From an uncultured Pelagibacteraceae bacterium (GTDB lineage Bacteria; Pseudomonadota; Alphaproteobacteria; Pelagibacterales; Pelagibacteraceae): 64,000 nucleotides of DNA. This document shows, one piece after another, positions 53,382 to 62,617 of the stretch. Under the pieces are notes generated by a model. That model was not told the DNA's origin. It did no database searches and worked only from the letters and a program-made list of their open reading frames with translations. Numbering within the stretch: position 1 is the stretch's first letter; every line of letters begins with the position of its first letter. A program made the translations under genes and the position numbers. The DNA is taken from positions 10,001 through 74,000 of the forward strand of contig CACNVG010000001.1 in NCBI GenBank assembly GCA_902623785.1, read 5' to 3'.

Positions 53382-54923
53382 ATGTCATTCACTAAAAATA
53401 TAAAAAAATTTAATAGGATATTTAAAAACTTTAGTAAATTTTTTATAATTATCAATGAGCAAATCAACAAATTAAAAGTAAAATTAAGTCCAATAAGGTT
53501 AAAAAAAACTAGTAGTAATTTTTATGAGAAAATTACTGCCAATTATTTGCTTTTCTTTTTTAGTATCTTCATATTTTTTTACTTATTATACTTATCAATC
53601 CCAGGTTTAGTTAAACAGGATTATTTGCAAAATGAGCTAAGAAAAAAACTTAAAAATGAATACAACTTAGAATTTGCATTGTCCCCAGACATTAATTACT
53701 CAATACTTCCAAAGCCACATTATTTTATTAAAGATGTTAAATTATTTACATTTAAAGACGGATATCAGAAGGAATTCACTCAAATAAAATCTTTAAAAAT
53801 ATTCATATATCAAAACAATTTTTTTAAAAACAAATCAATGATTAAAAAAATTGAATTGAAAGAAGCAAACTTTTTTGTTGAAAAAACAGACTTTGATTTT
53901 TTGAATGAGTTTTTGTCAAATAAATTTTCAACACATCCTATAAAAATTTTTAAAAGTAATTTTTTTTATAAAGATGTTGGAAATCAAATAGTGTCATTAT
54001 CAAAAATAAAAGAGGTATCAATTTTTTATGATGAGATAAATAAAGATAATAAAATTTTATCACAGGGAAAAATTTTTAATATACCTTTTACTTTAGAATG
54101 GAATAAAGACAAAAATAATACAAGTTTATTGAAAGTAAGGTTTAATACTTTAAAGTTTATTTTAACTAATGAATCTAAAGATGGCGATCAAATAAAAAAT
54201 CTTACATTGAAGATTAAACGTTCAAAACTTATTTCAGACTATCAAATAAAAGAAAAAAAAATCGATATTTCCTCTAATAATTCTTTTATTGGAACGAATA
54301 AATTTTCATACAAAGGATCAATTAATTTCGAACCATTTGATTTTAATATCAATTCTAAAATTGATAAAATAGACTTAAGACATGCGATAACTAAATTAAA
54401 ATTTTTTGATGAAATTTTAAATAAAGAATTTTTATTAAATAATAATTTAAATGGCAGATTTTCTATTTATAGCGAAAATCTCTTAAATAATAAATTTTTT
54501 GATGAATTATTGATAAACATGAATTTTGTTGGAGAAAAAGTTGAATTTAATAATTCAAGGTTTTTAAATAAAAAAGTTGGGAAATTAACTATTCCATTTG
54601 GAAATATTCTTGAAGAAAATGATGATTTAGTTTTTAAAGGACAATTTATATTTGATATTTTTGACTCAAATAAATTCTATAGAAAGTTCCTTGTTTCCAG
54701 AAAAAATCAAAAAGACGTAAGTAAAATATTATTTGGTGTAAAAGTAAGTTTAACTAATTACGAAACAAAAATTTTTAATATCTCAGTTAATGATGAAAAA
54801 AATGAGAATAACGAAATACTTGATAACTTAATCTATGATTTTAACAACAAATCTATTAAAGTTAATAACTGGATAAGTCTCAAAAGCTTTGTGAATAAAA
54901 TTTTATCAAGTTATTCTGGCTGA
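53382..54923 (+). CDS. AsmA-family envelope protein
   Basis: A 513-residue protein with a basic N-terminal ~50 residues, one transmembrane helix at about 56-72, and a long beta-rich periplasmic part. The stretch NYSILPKPHYFIKDVKLFT matches the AsmA opening repeat, and the rest reads as repeating beta strands as expected for the chorein-like groove fold. AsmA-like proteins are thought to move phospholipids to the outer membrane. It is convergent with fumC, overlapping by 13 nt. Confidence 0.78.
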   Translation: MSFTKNIKKFNRIFKNFSKFFIIINEQINKLKVKLSPIRLKKTSSNFYEKITANYLLFFFSIFIFFYLLYLSIPGLVKQDYLQNELRKKLKNEYNLEFALSPDINYSILPKPHYFIKDVKLFTFKDGYQKEFTQIKSLKIFIYQNNFFKNKSMIKKIELKEANFFVEKTDFDFLNEFLSNKFSTHPIKIFKSNFFYKDVGNQIVSLSKIKEVSIFYDEINKDNKILSQGKIFNIPFTLEWNKDKNNTSLLKVRFNTLKFILTNESKDGDQIKNLTLKIKRSKLISDYQIKEKKIDISSNNSFIGTNKFSYKGSINFEPFDFNINSKIDKIDLRHAITKLKFFDEILNKEFLLNNNLNGRFSIYSENLLNNKFFDELLINMNFVGEKVEFNNSRFLNKKVGKLTIPFGNILEENDDLVFKGQFIFDIFDSNKFYRKFLVSRKNQKDVSKILFGVKVSLTNYETKIFNISVNDEKNENNEILDNLIYDFNNKSIKVNNWISLKSFVNKILSSYSG

Positions 54924-56299
54924 GTCATTTTTCGCGGATCTACAATTTGATCAAATTCTTTATCATTTATTAATCCAGTCTTGATAGCTTCAAATTTTAA
55001 AGTTGTATTATTTTTTAGTGCTCTTTTTGCAATTTTTGCAGCATTATCATAACCTATTTTAGGTGCTAAAGCCGTGACTAACATCAGTGAATTATTTAAA
55101 TCCTCACTAATTTTATTTAAATCTGCCTTAATACCTTTAATACAAAATTGTGAAAAATTATTAGAACTGTCTGACAAAAGATCTATAGACTGAAGAATAT
55201 TGTGAGCGATAAGAGGTTTAAAAACATTTAATTCGAACTGCCCTTGAGAACCCGCTAAAGTGATACCTGTATGATTACCAATTACTTTTACACAAACCAT
55301 TGTGACAGCCTCACACTGTGTTGGATTAACTTTTCCTGGCATTATTGATGAACCTGGTTCATTTGCAGGTAATATTAATTCCCCGTAACCAGCTCTAGGA
55401 CCTGAACCTAAAAAACGAATATCATTTGCAATTTTCATTAAGCAAACTGCTGTTGTATTTAAAGTACCTGAGAAATTTACAATTGCATCATGTGCAGCTA
55501 GAGCTGCAAATTTATTCTTTGCAGGATAGAATTTTATTTTTGTTAATTTGCTTATTTCTTTGCAAATTTTTACATCAAAATTTTTTTTTGAATTAATCCC
55601 TGTTCCAACCGCTGTTCCACCTTGAGCAAGATAGAAAATTTCTTTCAAAGATGTTTCAACTCTTAAAATACAATCATTTAATTGAGAGTAATATCCTGAA
55701 AATTCTTGACCTAAAGTAAGTGGTGTTGCGTCTTGAAGATGTGTTCTACCAACTTTGACAATATTCTTAAATTTGCTTATCTTTTTTTTTAATTCTTTGG
55801 TAAGATTTTTTAAAGATGGAAGTAATTTTTTTTTAGTTTCCATAGCAATAGCAATATGCATTGCTGTGGGAAAAACATCATTTGTTGATTGAGACTTATT
55901 TACGTGATCATTTGGATGAACTGGTTTTTTTGAACCCTTTTTTCCACCCAAAATTTGAATTGCTCTATTAGCAACTACTTCATTAACATTCATATTAGTT
56001 TGAGTTCCAGATCCAGTTTGCCATACTTTTAATGGAAAATTCCCATCAAGCTTGCCTGAAATTATTTCTTTAGATGCAGTTACAATTGCATTGCAGATTT
56101 TAGCGTCAATTTGTTTGTCATTTTTGTGAACTTTTGCAGCAGCAAGCTTTATAACAGCAATTGCATTTATTAATGTTTTACTTACTAATATTTTCCCTAT
56201 ATCAAAAAACTTCTTAGATCTTTCAGTTGATGCTCCCCAATATTTATCATCATCAACATTGATGGTGCCCATGCTATCTGTCTCTTTTCTAAATTTCAT
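54911..56299 (-). CDS. fumC: Class II fumarate hydratase FumC
   Basis: A 462-residue fumarase/aspartase-superfamily enzyme. It contains GSGTQTNMNVNEV, GRTHLQDATPLTLGQE and the superfamily loop GSSIMPGKVNPTQCE with the catalytic Ser. It hydrates fumarate to malate in the TCA cycle. Aspartate ammonia lyase is the nearest alternative, but the start (DSMGTINVDDDKYWGA) and HPNDHVN fit FumC. Divergent from the MazG-like gene. Confidence 0.95.
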   Translation of the reverse strand: MKFRKETDSMGTINVDDDKYWGASTERSKKFFDIGKILVSKTLINAIAVIKLAAAKVHKNDKQIDAKICNAIVTASKEIISGKLDGNFPLKVWQTGSGTQTNMNVNEVVANRAIQILGGKKGSKKPVHPNDHVNKSQSTNDVFPTAMHIAIAMETKKKLLPSLKNLTKELKKKISKFKNIVKVGRTHLQDATPLTLGQEFSGYYSQLNDCILRVETSLKEIFYLAQGGTAVGTGINSKKNFDVKICKEISKLTKIKFYPAKNKFAALAAHDAIVNFSGTLNTTAVCLMKIANDIRFLGSGPRAGYGELILPANEPGSSIMPGKVNPTQCEAVTMVCVKVIGNHTGITLAGSQGQFELNVFKPLIAHNILQSIDLLSDSSNNFSQFCIKGIKADLNKISEDLNNSLMLVTALAPKIGYDNAAKIAKRALKNNTTLKFEAIKTGLINDKEFDQIVDPRKMTQPE

Positions 56300-56305
56300 T
56301 TGGAT

Positions 56306-56327
56306 AATGTATTATATATTATACATT
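56306..56327. promoter_or_regulatory. A/T palindrome between divergent fumC and MazG-like genes
   Basis: A 22-bp inverted repeat (AATGTA near one end, TACATT at the other, two central mismatches) in the 57-bp divergent gap. It could be overlapping -10 elements or an operator. A clear AGGAG at 56349-56353 serves the rightward gene. Confidence 0.3.
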
Positions 56328-56356
56328 AAAAGTTATTAGAATCATATAGGAGCATT

Positions 56357-56728
56357 ATGACAAATTTTGAAAAAGTAGGTTTATTTATGAAAACATTTGG
56401 CCAAGAGGTAAAAACAAATGCCAGTTTTTCATCTGACAAAATTAACAAATTGAGAATTGATCTTATCGAGGAAGAACTTGAAGAACTTAAGGACGCAATT
56501 AGCAAGAAAGACCTGAAAGAAACAATAGATGCTCTAACTGACATTCTTTACGTCACGTATGGCGCGGGACATGCATTTGGAGTAAATTTAGATAAATGTT
56601 TTGAGGAAGTTCAAAATTCAAACATGAGTAAATTAGGTGCGGATGGAAAACCTATTTACAACGAGAATGGTAAAGTGATGAAAGGACCTAATTATTTCAA
56701 ACCAAATTTAAATCAATTTCTAAAATAA
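56357..56728 (+). CDS. MazG/HisE-like nucleoside triphosphate pyrophosphohydrolase
   Basis: A 123-residue all-alpha protein with the Mg-binding pattern EEELEELKDAI (about 38-48) and ETIDALTDILYVTYG (about 56-70), that is, ExxE then DxxxD as in the MazG superfamily. The C-terminal SKLGADGKPIYNENGKVMKG is seen in standalone phage- and bacteria-type members. It likely hydrolyses non-canonical or damaged NTPs. Start is fixed by AGGAG 3 nt-spaced from the ATG. Confidence 0.85.
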   Translation: MTNFEKVGLFMKTFGQEVKTNASFSSDKINKLRIDLIEEELEELKDAISKKDLKETIDALTDILYVTYGAGHAFGVNLDKCFEEVQNSNMSKLGADGKPIYNENGKVMKGPNYFKPNLNQFLK

Positions 56729-56729
56729 A

Positions 56730-57407
56730 CTAAATCTTTTTAAACAATACGTCTTGATAATGCAGTGTTGGAAAAACAAATTTTTTACAAATTTTGAAAT
56801 TTTGTTTTAAAAGTAATTTAGTTATATCCTCAAAGTTATTATTTTTATAGTGATTTCCAAATTGATTTTCGAGTAAGACAAATGGAATCTCCTTTAGTTT
56901 AATCTTTGATCCCTCAATAACATTTTTTTCAAAACCTTCTACATCAATTTTTAGGAGTGCTTTTTTTAAACTTATATTCTCAAAAGTTTTGTCTACAGTG
57001 TTGGTTTGAACATCGTATTCATCTTCAAAATTTGATTTTGAAAATGTCAAAAAATTTTTAACTTTGAGATATAATGATTTTTCGTTAATTTCAGCTAAAG
57101 ATGATGTCATACTGAGCTTATTTATCTTTAATTTTTTATGTGATATCTCTTTATCTATTGCATAATTAAACAGAGTTACTTTTTGATTATCAGAGAATTT
57201 TTCATTTAAACTTTTAAAGATATTTTTTTGAGGCTCGAACGCATAAAAAGAATTTACCTTTTCTATCTTAAGCATGTTTTCAAGAAATTCACCTTTATGA
57301 GCACCAATATCAATAATCTTTTCAATATCTAGCTTACTTAAATATCTAGAAATTCTTTTATGATGGAAAGAGCTAAGGGGATTAAATATTTTTTCAATTA
57401 AAGCCAT
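56730..57407 (-). CDS. FkbM-family methyltransferase
   Basis: A 225-residue SAM methyltransferase. IIDIGAHKGEFLENML (about 31-46) is motif I, YAFEPQKNIFKSL motif II, and LLKIDVEGFEKNVIEGS is the FkbM hallmark. Such enzymes O-methylate sugars or lipids and are frequent in glycan islands. It lies immediately downstream of ssrA on the same strand (5 nt from the ssrA terminator hairpin), so it may be read through or have its own weak promoter. Target unknown. Confidence 0.83.
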   Translation of the reverse strand: MALIEKIFNPLSSFHHKRISRYLSKLDIEKIIDIGAHKGEFLENMLKIEKVNSFYAFEPQKNIFKSLNEKFSDNQKVTLFNYAIDKEISHKKLKINKLSMTSSLAEINEKSLYLKVKNFLTFSKSNFEDEYDVQTNTVDKTFENISLKKALLKIDVEGFEKNVIEGSKIKLKEIPFVLLENQFGNHYKNNNFEDITKLLLKQNFKICKKFVFPTLHYQDVLFKKI

Positions 57408-57411
57408 ATTT

Positions 57412-57440
57412 AAAAGGGGCGTTCTGTTGCCAGGTGCCCC
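57412..57440 (-). terminator. ssrA 3' hairpin and T-run
   Basis: On the minus strand GGGGC (57440-57436) pairs with GCCCC (57420-57416), followed by TTTT (57415-57412). It could act as the intrinsic terminator and also as the last pseudoknot element of the coding RNA. Confidence 0.6.
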
Positions 57441-57673
57441 AAAACCCCGTTACTTAATTAATAAATTAATTAAGCAGCAAGAGCAAATTTATCATTTGCA
57501 ATTATAAATAGCCCGTTACGGTGGAACAATTCCGAACGAAAAAATAGCCTTTAGACATCCGTCGATCCTAGTTCACCCCCGTAAGTTGTAAATGGTGGAG
57601 GTGGTGGGTACTGCCCCCACGTCCGCAATGTTTATTACGAAATTCGTTTATCGTCATAGTTGGAAAACCAACG
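57412..57673 (-). ncRNA. ssrA: Permuted two-piece tmRNA (ssrA)
   Basis: Read on the minus strand, the acceptor piece comes first and ends in CACCTCC-A-CCA (57603 to 57593). After a 12-nt spacer (57592-57581) the coding piece starts GGGGGTGAACTAGGATCGAC at 57580. The GGGGGTG and CACCTCC ends pair as the acceptor stem. The tag reads ANDKFALAA-stop at 57499-57470, a short proteolysis tag ending ALAA. The T arm GTGGG/CCCAC has loop GGCAGTA. The 5' end of the acceptor piece is estimated from a hairpin at 57655-57673. tmRNA rescues stalled ribosomes with SmpB. Confidence 0.92.
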
Positions 57674-57714
57674 CTATTAATATAAAAGTTATATTTAAAG
57701 ATTCAATAAAATTC

Positions 57715-58665
57715 ATGAAACTTACAAAAGAACAAAGCAAAGAAATTAAAGATTTACAATCTCAAGTCAACAAAACTAAAAGAGTAACTTCTCCAGACTT
57801 AGAAAAAGTTTTATATGAAGCTATACCAGTTTTAGATCATGGATTTATAAGAGTTATTGATTATATGGGAAATGATAATTCGATAGTTCAAGCTGCGAGA
57901 GTCTCCTATGGAAAAGGAACTAAAAAAGTTTCTACAGACAGTGGCCTTATAAAGTATTTGATGAGGCATTGGCACAGCACACCTTTTGAAATGTGTGAAA
58001 TAAAATATCATGTAAAACTTCCAATCTTTATTGCTAGGCAATGGATAAGACACAGAACAGCAAATGTTAATGAATATTCTGCTAGATACTCTATTTTAGA
58101 TAAGGAATTTTACTTACCAAAAAATGAGCATCTTGCAGCACAGTCTTTAAGTAATCGACAAGGCAGAGGCGAAGTTCTTAAGGGAGAACAGGCAGAAAAA
58201 GTTTTAAAAATTTTGAAAGGAGACGCGGAAAGGACATATGAAAACTATGAGTCTATGCTCAATGAAAAATATGATGGCTCAAGAATTAATGAAAACCAAG
58301 CAGGTTTAGCTAGAGAACTAGCAAGAATGAATTTGACTTTAAATACATATACGCAGTGGTATTGGAAAACGGATTTATTAAATTTAATGAACTTTCTAAG
58401 GTTGAGAGCCGATCATCATGCTCAATATGAGATAAGAGCTTACGCAGACGTAATGTTAGATACATTAAAAAAATGGGTACCAACTACTTATGATGCTTTT
58501 ATGGATTATAGGGTTGGAGGAACAGAAGTATCGTCTAAAGGAAAGATTGTTTTACAAAAACTAATTAATGGTGAAAAAACAAGCATTGAAGACTCTGGTC
58601 TCTCTAAAAGGGAATGGAATGAATTGATGGAGTCTTTTGGATTAAAAGAGTATATTGTAGATTAA
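57715..58665 (+). CDS. thyX: Flavin-dependent thymidylate synthase ThyX
   Basis: A 316-residue enzyme. The ThyX signature RHRx7S is R112-H113-R114 to S122 ([11 protein letters not shown]), with YSARY following. I start at the ATG at 57715 because the open frame upstream (to 57592) lies inside ssrA. It makes dTMP using FAD, NADPH and methylene-THF, replacing ThyA, which is common in SAR11-like alphaproteobacteria. HAD-fusion gene follows 11 nt downstream. Confidence 0.95.
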   Translation: MKLTKEQSKEIKDLQSQVNKTKRVTSPDLEKVLYEAIPVLDHGFIRVIDYMGNDNSIVQAARVSYGKGTKKVSTDSGLIKYLMRHWHSTPFEMCEIKYHVKLPIFIARQWIRHRTANVNEYSARYSILDKEFYLPKNEHLAAQSLSNRQGRGEVLKGEQAEKVLKILKGDAERTYENYESMLNEKYDGSRINENQAGLARELARMNLTLNTYTQWYWKTDLLNLMNFLRLRADHHAQYEIRAYADVMLDTLKKWVPTTYDAFMDYRVGGTEVSSKGKIVLQKLINGEKTSIEDSGLSKREWNELMESFGLKEYIVD

Positions 58666-58676
58666 TATTTTGAATA

Positions 58677-60056
58677 ATGATTGATACAATAATATTCGAT
58701 CTGGATGGTGTTTTAATTAATTCCAAAAATTTGCATTTTGAAGCACTTAACAGAGCATTAAGCGATAATAAAATCAAATATCAAATAAGTTATGAAGATC
58801 ATTTAAAAACATATGATGGTCTACCAACAATCAATAAGCTAAATATTTTAAACAAAAAAAAGCACGTTCCAAAAAAACTAAATAAAAAAATTAAACTCTT
58901 AAAAAACAAATATACTAGAAAACTTTTGGAGCAAAATCTTAGCTACGATAAAGAAATATTTAGTACGTTTAAAAAGTTGTCAAAAAAATACAAAATAGGT
59001 ATAGCCACAAATGCTATAGAGGAGACATTAAATATTGCTATTAAAAAATTAAAAATTAAAAATTTTGTTGATTATAGTATATCAACTAAAAACATCAAAA
59101 ATTCAAAACCTCATCCAGAAATATATTTAAGGTGCATGGTCAACTTATCAAGCAAACCTAAAAATACGTTAATTTTAGAAGACTCTCATAACGGAAGAAT
59201 TTCAGCTAAAGAGTCTGGTGCCAAACTAATGCCAATCAAATCTCTAGAGGATGTTACATACAAAAATATTATAAATTTTATAAATAATAAAAAAGTAGAA
59301 TTTTCTCAAAAAATAGACAGCTGGGATGATGATGAATTAAATATTGTAATTCCAATGGCCGGTGAAGGTAGTAGGTTTACTAAGGCTGGATATACTTTTC
59401 CCAAACCGATGATCGAGGTTCACAAAAAACCAATGATCCAACTTATTGTAGAAAGCCTTGGTTTAAAGGGAAATTTTATATTTATTGTTAGAAAAGAACA
59501 TTTAGAAAAATATAACATTAAAGGATTATTAAATATAATTGCACCAAATTGTAAAATTATAGTAATTGATAAATTAACTGAGGGTGCAGCTTGTACTGTT
59601 TTACTAGCAAAAGAATTTATAAATAATAATAAACCGCTTGTAATAGCTAATTCAGATCAATTTATAGAATGGAGTCCATCTGAAACTATGTATAACTTTT
59701 CCACAAAAAAAATTGATGGAGGAATTCTTACTTTTGATGCAATTCATCCTAAGTGGTCATACGCAAAAGTTGATAAAAATAAGGTTGTTACTGAAGTTGC
59801 AGAAAAAAAAGTAATTTCAAATCATGCAACTGTTGGCGTTTACTATTGGAAAAAAGGAAACGATTTTGTAAAATATGCAGAAAAAATGATCCAACAAAAC
59901 ATAAGAGTAAATAATGAATTTTACGTTTGCCCAGTTTTCAATGAGGCTATCAAAGATAAAAAAATTATAAAGATATCTGATGTAGATAGCATGTGGGGAT
60001 TAGGAACACCTGAAGATTTAGATTACTATTTAAAATACTATGAAAGAAAAGATTAA
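58677..60056 (+). CDS. HAD phosphatase fused to a sugar-phosphate nucleotidyltransferase
   Basis: A 459-residue fusion. Residues 1 to ~205 are a HAD phosphatase (FDLDGVLINS at 7-16, IATNA, KPHPEIYLR, LEDSHNG), in the beta-phosphoglucomutase-like group. Residues ~222-459 are a GT-A-type nucleotidyltransferase (IPMAGEGSRFTKAGYTFPKP; ANSDQFIEW as metal site; VGVYYWKKG). The pairing suggests successive steps in making an activated sugar, perhaps dephosphorylation and NTP transfer. No linker stop is present. Exact sugar unknown. Confidence 0.85.
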   Translation: MIDTIIFDLDGVLINSKNLHFEALNRALSDNKIKYQISYEDHLKTYDGLPTINKLNILNKKKHVPKKLNKKIKLLKNKYTRKLLEQNLSYDKEIFSTFKKLSKKYKIGIATNAIEETLNIAIKKLKIKNFVDYSISTKNIKNSKPHPEIYLRCMVNLSSKPKNTLILEDSHNGRISAKESGAKLMPIKSLEDVTYKNIINFINNKKVEFSQKIDSWDDDELNIVIPMAGEGSRFTKAGYTFPKPMIEVHKKPMIQLIVESLGLKGNFIFIVRKEHLEKYNIKGLLNIIAPNCKIIVIDKLTEGAACTVLLAKEFINNNKPLVIANSDQFIEWSPSETMYNFSTKKIDGGILTFDAIHPKWSYAKVDKNKVVTEVAEKKVISNHATVGVYYWKKGNDFVKYAEKMIQQNIRVNNEFYVCPVFNEAIKDKKIIKISDVDSMWGLGTPEDLDYYLKYYERKD

Positions 60057-60090
60057 TTTAAATTATTATATTCCAAAAAATTAGACTATT

Positions 60091-60783
60091 TTATTCATCT
60101 ATTTCAAAATATTCATTTAACTTAAAAATGGAATAACCATTTCTTAATCTCGTGTTTATTTTTAAAACTGAATAATCTTTGTTTTCCATAAGAGTTTTAT
60201 GGCTAAAATAGTTTTTATAAGTTTTTATATCATCCAAAGCAATAAATTTTGATCCAATAACTTTTGAAAGTTCAACCTCACCAGTAAATTCAGACCCGTC
60301 AATTAAAACAAAATCAAAGTTTTGAATTTTTGAATTTTTTTTGATATTTTCAATTTCGTTGGTTTTTATATTATTTTGAATTATGTAATTTTTATCGTCA
60401 TTTAACCAGGATATTATAGTTTGTTCAGAAAATTTGTTCAAATTCGTCTTAATATTTTTATAAAAATTTTTTATCTTTTCATCAGAGGGAAACTCCTCTA
60501 ACTTTATCGAAGATGAATTAAAGCATTTAACAAAACTAAAATCTTGAAATCTTTTTTTTAAGGACTTAAATCTTTCTACAGAAGCTTCAAGACAGAAAAG
60601 ATTTACATCTGAAAAAAAAGACCTATTTAAAATAGCTTTCACAATTACAGTTGTAGAACCTTCACCGTTTGATGATCCAATTTCTAAAATATGATTCAAA
60701 TCATTATTTTTAATTATCTTAATAAGGTCCTCTGAAAATTCATCATTATAAATTTCAGGAGGAATTATATTATTATTTGTCAT
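60091..60783 (-). CDS. Class I SAM methyltransferase-like protein
   Basis: A 230-residue protein with motif I HILEIGSSNGEGSTTVIV (about 31-48), acidic motif II in LFCLEAS, and FDFVLIDGSEFTGEVE as motif IV. The layout resembles small glycan/cephalosporin-hydroxylase-like methyltransferases, but I cannot name a family with confidence. It is 7 nt downstream of the exostosin-like gene, both on the minus strand, so probably acts on the same glycan. Confidence 0.62.
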   Translation of the reverse strand: MTNNNIIPPEIYNDEFSEDLIKIIKNNDLNHILEIGSSNGEGSTTVIVKAILNRSFFSDVNLFCLEASVERFKSLKKRFQDFSFVKCFNSSSIKLEEFPSDEKIKNFYKNIKTNLNKFSEQTIISWLNDDKNYIIQNNIKTNEIENIKKNSKIQNFDFVLIDGSEFTGEVELSKVIGSKFIALDDIKTYKNYFSHKTLMENKDYSVLKINTRLRNGYSIFKLNEYFEIDE

Positions 60784-60790
60784 TTGAAAG

Positions 60791-61738
60791 TTAATTATCC
60801 AGCCAAAATTTTTGGTTGAAAGATTTATTAATTTTGTTTGAAGTTGTCAAAGGTCTAAATTTATCATACCATTTTCTTAAATTTTCAACATCGTTTAGCT
60901 CTTTCCAATCTTTTACTATAACAACAGGTAAGCCATTAAACATTTTGTCGAGAACTGATGATTTCATTAAAACTATACAACCTAAATATAAAAGTTCCCA
61001 AGTTCTGTGAGAATCTAAACCGTTACCACTACCAGAAATAGCAAATGTATAATCTGAATACTTTTTATAAGTATTTAATATATTCAATCTATCTGCAGTA
61101 AAATCGACAAATTTCAGTCTATCTTTCAAAGAAAATATTTCGGCTCTATCGTTGGGAAACCTTTTATGTTGATAGATAGTATTATGGAAATCGCAAAATA
61201 TTCTTAAAATTTTTTTATTATTTTGATGTAATTCTTTTTCATTCCTCAGTTTATTCAAATACTCTAAAACTTTATCTGAACTTTTAAACAAACTATCTCT
61301 TATTGTGTGCAAATCTAAACCAATTGGATAATGTTTAAATTTCTTATGACTTTGAGAGCCATCCAAATTTTGAGTATACCAATTTTTAATTTTATCTGAT
61401 TTTAATATATTATTCACTGAAACTGATGAAAGTTCACTTGGTACTAATGTGTCCCCATCTCCAGTGATAAGATCAATTGGTTTTTTTAAATATTTTATGT
61501 TTTCTGAAAAGATATCAATATCTCTTTTTAAATTTTTGTTTACATATGTTGTTCCTAGTCTTAGCCAAATATGATCTTTTGAATTCTCAATTATTTTTTT
61601 AATGATATGTTCTGATGCTACTTCTTCAGTATGATAATTTTCGTAATCTTTAAGAATATTATAAAAACCTCTACTCCAAATTATTGATTTTTCTAAACTA
61701 TTTTTTTTGGTTTTATTAAAAATTTTAATTTTACTCAC
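60791..61738 (-). CDS. Exostosin/GT-B-like putative glycosyltransferase
   Basis: A 315-residue soluble protein. The C-terminal FAISGSGNGLDSHRTWELLYLG (in parts, about 235-256) followed by GLPVVIVKDWKEL resembles the donor-binding block of exostosin-like transferases (G-x-D-x-H-R-x-(F/W)-E). The N-terminal half is unrecognised. Its start overlaps the mrp stop by 4 nt, so a glycan gene is attached to a core gene's operon. Substrate unknown. Confidence 0.65.
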   Translation of the reverse strand: MSKIKIFNKTKKNSLEKSIIWSRGFYNILKDYENYHTEEVASEHIIKKIIENSKDHIWLRLGTTYVNKNLKRDIDIFSENIKYLKKPIDLITGDGDTLVPSELSSVSVNNILKSDKIKNWYTQNLDGSQSHKKFKHYPIGLDLHTIRDSLFKSSDKVLEYLNKLRNEKELHQNNKKILRIFCDFHNTIYQHKRFPNDRAEIFSLKDRLKFVDFTADRLNILNTYKKYSDYTFAISGSGNGLDSHRTWELLYLGCIVLMKSSVLDKMFNGLPVVIVKDWKELNDVENLRKWYDKFRPLTTSNKINKSFNQKFWLDN

Positions 61739-62535
61739 TGATCTTCAAAATAGGTTTTTTTAACCTTATTAGCTAAATCTAAATAAATCTTTGAGATATC
61801 ATGATCAGGTAAGCTTTCTACTATTGGTGTTCCCTCATCTCCTTGCTTTCCTATCTCGGGATTAATTGGTATTTGCCCCAATAAATCTTTTCCAAACTCT
61901 TCCGCAGTTTTTTTAACTCCACCTTCTCCAAATATTGAATATTTTTTACCATCATCTCCTTTAAAAAAACTCATGTTATCAATTAATCCAATTATTTTTA
62001 TTCCAAGTTTATCAAACATTTTAATACCTCTCTGCACATCTTGAAGAGCAAGCTCTTGAGGTGTAGAAATAATAATAACTCCATCCATTTTAACTTCTTG
62101 AGAGAAAGTCAATTGAGTATCTCCAGTACCAGGTGGCATATCAATAACTATGAAATCTAAATCTTTCCAAGCAACTTTTTGAGTAAAAGTTTTAATTGCA
62201 CTTGTTACCATAGGACCCCTCCAGATCATCGGAGTTTTTTCGTCTGTTAAAAAACCGATAGACATACATTGAATCCCATATTTCATAATAGGTTTTAAAA
62301 ATTGTCCATCACTTTCAGGTTTTTCTTTAATATTAAATAGCTTAGGTAATGAAGGTCCATAAATATCTGCGTCCAATAAACCAACCTTGCATCCTAAGTT
62401 TTTAAGAGCTAATGCAAAATTTGATGCAAAGGTAGATTTTCCAACCCCACCTTTTGCACTTGAAACTGCTATGGTATATTTTGTCCCAATTATTGGGTTT
62501 TTCACGAAGTTTTTTTGTCTTGGTTTGTTTAGCAT
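61735..62535 (-). CDS. mrp: Mrp/ApbC-type Fe-S carrier ATPase, short form
   Basis: A 266-residue P-loop ATPase with the deviant Walker A SAKGGVGKST (26-35), DADIYGPSLP and IDMPPGTGDTQLT. The N-terminal MIP18/DUF59 domain of longer Mrp proteins is missing. The usual CPHC after NMSxF, which bridges the Fe-S cluster in ApbC, is replaced by KGDDGKKYSIFG. Non-Cys versions occur in alphaproteobacteria as far as I recall. It is divergent from hflK by 82 nt. Confidence 0.9.
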   Translation of the reverse strand: MLNKPRQKNFVKNPIIGTKYTIAVSSAKGGVGKSTFASNFALALKNLGCKVGLLDADIYGPSLPKLFNIKEKPESDGQFLKPIMKYGIQCMSIGFLTDEKTPMIWRGPMVTSAIKTFTQKVAWKDLDFIVIDMPPGTGDTQLTFSQEVKMDGVIIISTPQELALQDVQRGIKMFDKLGIKIIGLIDNMSFFKGDDGKKYSIFGEGGVKKTAEEFGKDLLGQIPINPEIGKQGDEGTPIVESLPDHDISKIYLDLANKVKKTYFEDQ

Positions 62536-62617
62536 TGCTTCATTAAGTCCTTTAAATTGTGATATGTTTTAGCATACTTAACTTGTTTTTCACACATAAG
62601 ACATTATATAGAGTGTC

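Noticed and set aside
57592-57714. N-terminal extension of thyX by 41 codons
   Set aside because: It lies inside the tmRNA acceptor piece and has no ThyX homology; the ATG at 57715 gives a normal N-terminus.
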